Made by a program: the position numbers and the translations under genes
The notes under the pieces: model-generated
What the model saw: only the letters and a program-made list of their open reading frames with translations
Database searches by the model: none
What the model was told of the DNA's origin: nothing
Assembly (NCBI GenBank): GCA_042408665.1
Contig: JBHOQW010000208.1
Coordinates: 1-64,000, forward strand
Direction of reading: 5' to 3'
DNA: 64,000 bases
From: CAUJGQ01 sp042408665
GTDB taxonomy: Bacteria; Chloroflexota; Dehalococcoidia; CAUJGQ01
Shown here: positions 58,547 to 64,000 of the stretch, piece by piece
Position numbering within the stretch: the first letter of the stretch is position 1
Layout of the letters: each line of letters opens with the position of its first letter

Positions 58547-59387
58547 GCGGGCGCTGGTGGCACGGTGTGCGGTGTGCGGGGAGGCGGTCGCCGGCGTGGA
58601 CGGGGGGCGGGCGGTGCGTTGCGGTGCCTGTTTCGACACCTATTTGCGCTCCATCGACGCGGCCTTTCTGGAGCACTACGCGGAGTTCGGCGTGCGCGCC
58701 CGTCAGGTAGTGGCGGAGACGTGCCTGCGCGCCCTCGTGGTGGCCAACGCCGGTGACCGCAAGCTGCTTGGCCTGCAGGTCTATGAGCAGTTCGTGGGCG
58801 CGGCATCGGACCTGATCGCGCTGGTCACCGCCCTGCGGGCGCGCCGCTCGGCACCCATCACCCGTACCTTCCTGGATTTCCGTCTGGATGAAGCGACGGC
58901 GCGCCGGTTCTTCGCCGAGATCGCGACGCTCAGCGGCGTGGAGTGGTTGGCCGCCCTGGGGCTGCCCCCGCCGGAGGCCACGCTCGCCGGTCTGCCGCGG
59001 CGGGTAGCGCGGGACGTGCGCCGCTCGCTGCACGAGGCGCTCGGCGACCTCCAGCGTCTGCAGGGGCTGCGCGACCTGGGCGAGCGGGCGCTGGTGCTGG
59101 CCGCCAACCACTTCCGTGCGGGCACCGTCCTCGCCGGTCGCACGGAGTGGCTGGCCGGGCGGGAGCTGGACGCGGTGCAGGTGGCCTCTATCGCCATGGA
59201 CGCCCGCCGCGGGCGGCTGGACGTCGCCGCCCTGCGGGTGGACGAAGCGCGGTTGGCCCAGGTGGTGGACGCCATCGACGTGATGACCCGCCTGGCCCGC
59301 AACCTTACCTACGCCTTCGTGACGCTCTACGATGACCCTGCCTTCCGCGACGGCTTCGCCGGCGTCGCGGGCTCCCGGCCGGCGTAG
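58539..59387 (+). CDS. Unknown Zn-ribbon and helical protein, 282 aa
   Basis: MAERALVARCAVCGEAVAGV followed by CGACF gives an N-terminal zinc ribbon; the rest is all-helical, e.g. DLIALVTALRARRSAPITRT and VVDAIDVMTRLARNLTYAFV. I recognise no family. ATG at 58539 is coupled to mutM by an 8-nt overlap and has GGAGG inside mutM. Association with DNA repair is by context only. Confidence 0.6.
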   Translation: MAERALVARCAVCGEAVAGVDGGRAVRCGACFDTYLRSIDAAFLEHYAEFGVRARQVVAETCLRALVVANAGDRKLLGLQVYEQFVGAASDLIALVTALRARRSAPITRTFLDFRLDEATARRFFAEIATLSGVEWLAALGLPPPEATLAGLPRRVARDVRRSLHEALGDLQRLQGLRDLGERALVLAANHFRAGTVLAGRTEWLAGRELDAVQVASIAMDARRGRLDVAALRVDEARLAQVVDAIDVMTRLARNLTYAFVTLYDDPAFRDGFAGVAGSRPA

Positions 59388-59448
59388 GCTGCGGACGCCA
59401 CGCTTCAGTTGAAAGCGCCAACACGGCCGCGGCGGGCGAAAGGGGGAT

Positions 59449-60894
59449 ATGCCGGCAACGCGCCTGCGCGATGCCATCACCGACGTGCCCGGCATCCGTG
59501 TCGGCCACTGGACTGACCGGCGCGGGGCCACCGGTTGCACCGTGGTGCTGTGTCCGCCGGAAGGGGCCACGGCGGCCTGCGCCGTGCTGGGCGGCGCGCC
59601 CGGCACGCGCGAGACGGATGCGCTGGCGCCCGGCAACCTGGTGCAGCGGGCGCACGCGGTGCTCCTCACCGGCGGCAGCGCCTTCGGCCTAGACGCGGCC
59701 ACCGGCGTGATGCGCTGGCTGGAGGAGCGGGGCATCGGCTTCGCCGTGCGCGGCACACGCGTGCCGATCGTCCCGGCCGCGGTGATCTTCGACCTGGGGA
59801 TCGGCGACCCGGCGGCCCGGCCGGACGCCGCCGCCGGGTACGCCGCCTGCGCGGCCGCGGGGGTGGCCGTGGCGCAGGGGAGCGTGGGCGCGGGCACCGG
59901 CGCCACGGTGGCCAAGCTGGCCGGCTGCCCCGTGAAGGGCGGCCTGGGCACCGCCAGCGAACCCCTGGCCGAGGGGGCCGTGGTCGGTGCCGTGGTGGCC
60001 GTGAACGCGGTGGGCGAGATCGTGGACCCGCACACGGGCGCGGTGGTGGCGCCCATGCGTCTGCCGGACGGCTCCCGCGCGGACCCGTGGGAGCACCTGC
60101 GCACCCGCTCCCCAGCCCAGGCCGGGGCGGCCGTCTCGACCGAGAACACCACCATCGCCGTGGTGGCGACGGACCTGCCCCTCACGCACGACCAACTCGT
60201 GCGCGTGGCGCTGATGGCGCACACCGGCCTGGCGCGCGTGGTGCGCCCGTCGCACACCCCCGCCGACGGCGACACCGTGTTCGCGCTGGCCACAGGCGGC
60301 GCGGCGGTGGCGGCCATTGACCTCATGGCCGCCGGCGCGCTGGCGGCGCGGGCGCTGGAGCGCGCCGTGCTCAAGGGGGTGCGGGCGGCCACCTCGCTGG
60401 CCGGGGTACCGGGGCTGGGCAGCCGCCCGCGCCTGGTCCGGCTGCGCGCGGCCGACCGCGCCTGGGTGGAGGCGTTCATCGCGCGCGAGTGGGGCGCGCC
60501 CGAGGTGGTGGCGCGCGGCGTCGTCTACCGGCCGGCGGAGCTGGACGGCTTCAAGGCGGTGAGCGAGGGCCAGACGGTGGGCCTGGTGACCTTGCACGTG
60601 GAGGGCGACGCCTGCGAGGTGGTGACGTTGAACAGCCTGCTGCCGGGCGCCGGCGCGGCGCTGCTCCAGGCCGCCGAGCGGTACGCGCGGGCGCGGGGTT
60701 GTACGCGGTTGCGCCTGGTCACCACCAACGACAACCTTGAGGCGGTGCGCTGGTACCAGCGCCGCGGCCTGCGCATCGCCGCCGTCTACCCGGGCGCGGT
60801 GGAGGCGGCCCGCCGCCTCAAACCGCAGATCCCGCCCACCGGCGCCCACGGCATCCCCATCCGCGACGAGATCGAGCTGGTCAAGGAGCTGTGA
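59449..60894 (+). CDS. S58-family (P1/DmpA-like) peptidase fused to a GNAT domain
   Basis: 481 residues. The first 330 or so match P1 peptidases: DVPGIRVGHWTD, VLLTGGSAFGLDAATGVMRW, VAQGSVGAGTGATVAKL, and the self-cleavage site TENTTIAVVATD with Asn233/Thr234, so the protein should split into two chains with Thr234 as N-terminal nucleophile. From about residue 347 a GNAT acetyltransferase follows (RLRAADRAWVEAFIAREWGA, ending RCTRLRLVTTNDNLEAVRWY with the acetyl-CoA loop region). ATG at 59449 with GGGGG close by. Substrate unknown; aminopeptidase or amide hydrolase. Confidence 0.75.
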   Translation: MPATRLRDAITDVPGIRVGHWTDRRGATGCTVVLCPPEGATAACAVLGGAPGTRETDALAPGNLVQRAHAVLLTGGSAFGLDAATGVMRWLEERGIGFAVRGTRVPIVPAAVIFDLGIGDPAARPDAAAGYAACAAAGVAVAQGSVGAGTGATVAKLAGCPVKGGLGTASEPLAEGAVVGAVVAVNAVGEIVDPHTGAVVAPMRLPDGSRADPWEHLRTRSPAQAGAAVSTENTTIAVVATDLPLTHDQLVRVALMAHTGLARVVRPSHTPADGDTVFALATGGAAVAAIDLMAAGALAARALERAVLKGVRAATSLAGVPGLGSRPRLVRLRAADRAWVEAFIAREWGAPEVVARGVVYRPAELDGFKAVSEGQTVGLVTLHVEGDACEVVTLNSLLPGAGAALLQAAERYARARGCTRLRLVTTNDNLEAVRWYQRRGLRIAAVYPGAVEAARRLKPQIPPTGAHGIPIRDEIELVKEL

Positions 60895-60913
60895 GCCGGC
60901 GGACGCGCGGCGC

Positions 60914-62104
60914 TCAGATGGCGCCTTGGTCGCGCAGGGCCACGATCTCGTCCCATGAGTAGCCCAGCTCTAGGAGCACCTCCTCGGTGTGCTGACCCAG
61001 CTCCGGCGCCGGCCCGCGCACCGTGACCTCGCTCACGCCGAAGCGGAAGGGGGCTTGTAGCGTCTCCATCCGGCCCAGCGAGGGATGCTCGATGGCGGTG
61101 AAGTAACCGTTGGCCCGCGCCTGCGGATCGCTTACTGCTTCGGATAAGGTTTGCACGGGCGCCCAGATGGCGCCGTGGCGGTCCAGGCGCTCACCCCATT
61201 CCTTGAGCGTGGCCGTGGCGAACACCTCGTCCAGGATGCGCACCAGCTCGGCGCTGTGTGCCTGGCGGGCGGCCATGGAGTTGAAGCGCGGGTCGTGCTC
61301 CAGGTCGGGTCGGCCGATGGCGGCGCAGAAGTTGGGCCAGTAGCGGTCGGCCTGGATCATGACCAGCAGGATCCAGCGCCCGTCGGCGCAGCGGTAGGTG
61401 TTCCAGATCGGGTTGGGGGGCGCCGCGCGGTTGTGCCGGGGCATGGAGGAGCCGGTCACCAGCGCCATCTGGATGTCCGTGGCCAGCACCCACAGGCCGC
61501 TGTTGAACAGGGAGAAGTTCACCTGCTGGCCGCGACCGGTGCGCTGACGGTCGATGAGCGCGGCCAACACGCCGCAGGCGATCACCACGCCCGTGGTGTG
61601 GTCGCCCATACCGGGGCGTTGCAGCGGTGGCGGGCCGTTCTCCGGGCCGATCATACCCATGATGCCGGAGCGGGCCCAGAAGGCGGCGTAGTCGAAGCCC
61701 AGCCGGTCGCGCTCCGGCCCGTGTACGCCGTAGCCGGTGAGATTGGCGTAGATCAGGCGCGGGTTGCGGGCGGCGAGGGCGTCGTAGGTGAGTTCGTAGC
61801 GGGCCACCCGCGCCGGCGTGAGGTTGGTGATGAACACGTCGGCCCGCGCCACCAACTTGCGCACGATGGCGCGGCCCTCCGGATGCTCCAGATTGGCGGT
61901 GATGCCGCGCTTGCCCCGGTTGTACAGGTTGAACAGGTGCTCCGGCGAGGCGCCCGGTGCGCGGAAGCCGCGCACGGCGTCGCCCTGCACGGCCTCGACC
62001 TTGACCACCTCGGCGCCCATGTCCGCCAGAATAGCCGCGCCCAGCGGCGCTGCCAGCCAGTTGGCCACCTCCACCACCCGGATCCCGTCCAACGGCCCGT
62101 TCAT
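60914..62104 (-). CDS. CaiB/BaiF CoA-transferase family protein
   Basis: Class III CoA transferase, 396 residues. VEVANWLAAPLGAAILADMGAEV is the N-terminal signature, NRGKRGITANLEHPEGRAIV follows, and the catalytic aspartate is Asp168 in PGMGDHTTG, at the position of Asp169 in formyl-CoA transferase. Donor and acceptor acids cannot be told from sequence. ATG at 62104 with GGGGAGAGG. It is convergent with the S58-GNAT gene and divergent from panB. Confidence 0.9.
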   Translation of the reverse strand: MNGPLDGIRVVEVANWLAAPLGAAILADMGAEVVKVEAVQGDAVRGFRAPGASPEHLFNLYNRGKRGITANLEHPEGRAIVRKLVARADVFITNLTPARVARYELTYDALAARNPRLIYANLTGYGVHGPERDRLGFDYAAFWARSGIMGMIGPENGPPPLQRPGMGDHTTGVVIACGVLAALIDRQRTGRGQQVNFSLFNSGLWVLATDIQMALVTGSSMPRHNRAAPPNPIWNTYRCADGRWILLVMIQADRYWPNFCAAIGRPDLEHDPRFNSMAARQAHSAELVRILDEVFATATLKEWGERLDRHGAIWAPVQTLSEAVSDPQARANGYFTAIEHPSLGRMETLQAPFRFGVSEVTVRGPAPELGQHTEEVLLELGYSWDEIVALRDQGAI

Positions 62105-62176
62105 CGACCTCTCCCCGTCACGGCATCGCGCAGCGGATCGTACGGGCGCGACGCGGAAACGGCAACCGGCGGCGAG

Positions 62177-62204
62177 TTGACAGCGGGCCGGCGGCTGCTA
62201 TGCT
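62177..62204 (+). promoter_or_regulatory. Promoter of panBC
   Basis: TTGACA, 16-nt spacer, TATGCT preceded by TGC, i.e. a consensus -35 plus an extended -10. It is the best housekeeping-type promoter in the window. Transcription would start near 62212. Confidence 0.7.
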
Positions 62205-62328
62205 GGGGGAGCCGGCGACCCGGGAGGGCGTCGAGCGGTGTTTCCGGTAGCCCGGTTCCAAGCCGATGCACTCGCTCGTATCTCACGCGGAACGAGACGG
62301 GACGATGAACGGCAGTAACTCGGCGACA

Positions 62329-62361
62329 AACGCCCCGCGGCCTAGGGCTGCGCGGGGCGTT
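62329..62361 (+). terminator. Leader hairpin before panB (attenuator or terminator)
   Basis: AACGCCCCGCG and CGCGGGGCGTT pair perfectly (11 bp) around an 11-nt loop that includes CCTAGG. It is in the middle of the presumed leader, about 80 nt before the start codon, with no T-run after it. It may end an sRNA or regulate panB. Confidence 0.5.
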
Positions 62362-62441
62362 CGTGTGCCCGCGCGACGGGCTCTCGGCGCATAGGCAGGG
62401 ACTCAGGCGACCCCGCACGGGGCGCGAAGAGGAGGTAAGCC

Positions 62442-63293
62442 GTGGCGCGCATCTCGATCACCGACCTGAAGGCGATGAAGGAGCGCGGGGAGAAGATCCC
62501 CATGCTCACCGCCTACGACTACGCGACGGCGCGGTTGGTGGAGCAGGCCGGGGTGCCCATCATCCTGGTGGGCGATAGCCTGGGCATGGTGGTGCTCGGC
62601 TACGACTCCACCATCCCCGTCACCCTGGAGGACATCATCCACCACACGAAGGCGGTGGTGCGCGGTACCCAGCGTGCCATCGTGGTGGCGGACATGCCGT
62701 TTTTGACCTACCAGGTCTCCGCCGAGGAGGCGCTGCGCAACGCCGGCCGCCTGCTCAAAGAGACGGGTTGTACGGCCGTCAAGCTGGAGGGTGGCGCCAC
62801 GGTCGCCCCGACCGTCAAGCGCCTGGTCGATGCCGGCATCCCCGTGATGGGGCACCTGGGCCTGACACCCCAGTCCGTCAACCAGCTCGGCGGCTACAAG
62901 CTCCAGGCCCGCACCCCGGCCGCGGCCGCCAAGCTGGTGAGCGATGCCAAAGCGCTGGAGGAGGCGGGGGCGTTCGCCATCGTGCTGGAGACCATCCCCG
63001 CCAACGTGGCGCGGTGCGTGACCGAGCGGGTGGGCGTGCCCACCATCGGCATCGGTGCCGGCCCGTACTGCGACGGGCAGGTGCAGGTGTTGCACGACTT
63101 CCTCGGCCTGTTCCAGGACTTCGTGCCGCGCCACGCCAAGCAGTACGCCCAGGTCGGTCAGGTGGTTCTGGAGGCCGTCCGCACCTACATCGACGAGGTC
63201 AAGTCCGGCGCCTTCCCCACGGCCAAGCACAGTTTCGGCATGGGCAAGGAGGCGCCCCAGGACCTGAGCGCCGTCTACGGGGGAGCGCGGTGA
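62442..63293 (+). CDS. panB: 3-methyl-2-oxobutanoate hydroxymethyltransferase
   Basis: Transfers a one-carbon unit from 5,10-methylene-tetrahydrofolate to 2-oxoisovalerate, giving ketopantoate. 283 residues: ITDLKAMKERGEKIPMLTAY, ILVGDSLGMVVLGYDSTIPV, GHLGLTPQSVNQLGGYKLQ and the late FGMGKEAPQDL. Metal-binding Asp and Glu of the PanB barrel are present (VGDS, VADMPF, ETIPA). GTG at 62442 has AAGAGGAGG in front. The last 4 nt overlap panC, so the pair is translationally coupled. Confidence 0.95.
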   Translation: MARISITDLKAMKERGEKIPMLTAYDYATARLVEQAGVPIILVGDSLGMVVLGYDSTIPVTLEDIIHHTKAVVRGTQRAIVVADMPFLTYQVSAEEALRNAGRLLKETGCTAVKLEGGATVAPTVKRLVDAGIPVMGHLGLTPQSVNQLGGYKLQARTPAAAAKLVSDAKALEEAGAFAIVLETIPANVARCVTERVGVPTIGIGAGPYCDGQVQVLHDFLGLFQDFVPRHAKQYAQVGQVVLEAVRTYIDEVKSGAFPTAKHSFGMGKEAPQDLSAVYGGAR

Positions 63294-64000
63294 ACGTCGT
63301 CCGGAGCATCGCGGAGTGCCGCGCCGCGCGGGCCGCGCTGGACGCCGACCTGGGCTTTGTGCCGACGATGGGGTACCTGCATGAGGGCCACCTGGCCCTG
63401 GTGCGCCGCGCCCGCGCCGAGTCCCGCAGCGTGGCGGTCAGCATCTTCGTCAATCCCACCCAGTTTGGGCCGCGCGAGGACTTCGCCCGCTACCCGCGCG
63501 ACCCGGAGCGTGACCTCGCCCTGCTGGAGAAGGAGGGCGTGGACCTGGTGTTCATGCCGGAGGCGGCCGAGATGTACCCGTCCGGCTTTGACACCTGGGT
63601 GGAGGTGGGCACCATCACCCGCCGGCTGGAGGGGCGGGCCCGGCCCGGCCACTTCCGCGGCGTGGCCACGGTGGTGTGCAAGCTGTTCAACATCGTGCAG
63701 CCGCGGCGCGCCTACTTCGGTGAGAAGGACGCGCAGCAGTTGCGGGTGGTGCGCAAGATGGTGCGCGACCTCAACCTGCCCGTGGAGATCGTGCCCGTGC
63801 CCACGGTGCGGGAGCCGGACGGCCTGGCCCTGAGCAGCCGCAACGTCTACCTGTCGCCGCAGGAGCGGCAGGAGGCCCTGGCGCTCTCGGCCGCCTTGCG
63901 GCTGGCTCAGGAGCTGGTGGCACAAGGGGAGCGGCGGGCCGCGGTGATCCGCGCCCGCATGCGCCGCCGCATCCGCCAGGAGCCAGACGCCCGCATCGAC
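63290..64000 (+). CDS. panC: Pantothenate synthetase (partial, 3-prime end outside the window)
   Basis: ATP-dependent ligation of pantoate and beta-alanine. Starts with GTG at 63290 overlapping the panB stop as GTGA. Contains FVPTMGYLHEGHLALVRRAR with the HIGH-like nucleotide motif, FVNPTQFGPREDFARYPRD, YFGEKDAQQLRVVRKM and the KMSKS-like SSRNVYLSPQER. About 237 codons are present; the C-terminal dimerisation part is cut off at the window end. Confidence 0.93.
   Translation, partial: MNVVRSIAECRAARAALDADLGFVPTMGYLHEGHLALVRRARAESRSVAVSIFVNPTQFGPREDFARYPRDPERDLALLEKEGVDLVFMPEAAEMYPSGFDTWVEVGTITRRLEGRARPGHFRGVATVVCKLFNIVQPRRAYFGEKDAQQLRVVRKMVRDLNLPVEIVPVPTVREPDGLALSSRNVYLSPQERQEALALSAALRLAQELVAQGERRAAVIRARMRRRIRQEPDARID

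Larger units (their letters stand above)
62105..62441 (+). other. Divergent intergenic region with panB promoter and leader
   Basis: These 337 nt contain no convincing protein gene. They hold the strong promoter at 62177-62204, a leader of about 230 nt with several possible stems, and the GC-rich hairpin at 62329-62361. A 29-codon frame starting at 62305 is present but has no ribosome site. Confidence 0.6.

Noticed and set aside
62250..62275. tRNA-like T-arm CGG-TTCCAAG-CCG in the panB leader
   Set aside because: No acceptor or anticodon arm can be built around it and the loop does not match TTCRANY.
62305..62394. 29-codon frame MNGSNSATNAPRP... in the panB leader
   Set aside because: No ribosome site before its ATG and it runs through the hairpin; a leader peptide cannot be excluded but is not supported.

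Overview
The window is bacterial chromosomal DNA of very high GC content (about 70% by eye, nearly all third codon positions G or C). It is densely packed, with many GTG and TTG starts, 4- to 8-nt start/stop overlaps and genes on both strands. Gene content (paired bactofilins, several acyl-CoA dehydrogenases, CaiB- and 4-hydroxybutyrate-type CoA transferases, an N-terminal GNAT fused to an ADP-forming acyl-CoA synthetase, FHA-linked HtrA protease, eRF1-like/HPF genes, AmmeMemoRadiSam-type radical SAM) best fits an aerobic, possibly thermophilic Chloroflexota of the Thermomicrobia/Sphaerobacter kind. This assignment is inference; there is no rRNA gene, tRNA gene, CRISPR array, phage or IS element in the window.

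Layout. 1-4934 (minus): an iron-type cluster of FTR1 permease, cupredoxin lipoprotein and a PhnD-PhnC-PhnE-type ABC transporter, followed by a ketopantoate reductase cut by the window edge; a palindromic operator overlaps the promoter in front of FTR1. 5068-10532: CoA metabolism (epimerase-like VOC protein, acyl-CoA dehydrogenase, CoA transferase, SDR, PaaG-like enoyl-CoA hydratase/isomerase). 10737-16659: a dormancy/stress block with an eRF1-like protein, an HPF domain fused to a sigma-region-2-like domain, tandem UspA, several small proteins and a radical SAM gene. 16656-21605: NadE, divergent from a phosphoribosyltransferase / CapA-like phosphoesterase / PRPP-synthetase cassette. 21764-28612: acyl-CoA synthetase, hemW operon, aspS. 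28609-32972: dipeptide-type ABC transporter (binding protein and two permeases) and a MarR regulator. 33144-37846: SnoaL-like protein, membrane-anchored small proteins, DUF302, GNAT-acyl-CoA synthetase. 37865-43211: FHA-HtrA protease and three tandem acyl-CoA dehydrogenases. 43283-47929: two bactofilins and glpK-glpD. 48125-54764: membrane molybdopterin oxidoreductase, signal peptidase, hpt, glycoside hydrolase, NUDIX, nitroreductase, PflX-like radical SAM. 54805-60894: polA, fpg, an unknown Zn-ribbon protein and an S58-peptidase/GNAT fusion. 60914-64000: CaiB-type CoA transferase and panB-panC (panC runs off the end). With the reductase at position 1, three pantothenate-pathway steps flank the window.

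Common theme: fatty/organic-acid catabolism through CoA thioesters, with CoA supply (panB, panC, panE-like), NAD supply (nadE) and peptide uptake. The most unusual signals are (i) a two-part promoter element repeated four times in front of a radical SAM gene and several small-protein genes, (ii) the HPF/sigma-2/eRF1-like cassette, (iii) the PRTase-CapA-PRPP synthetase cassette, (iv) promoters placed exactly 7 nt before the start codon (polA, amrS-like, hemW), implying leaderless mRNAs, and (v) a long structured leader before panB.
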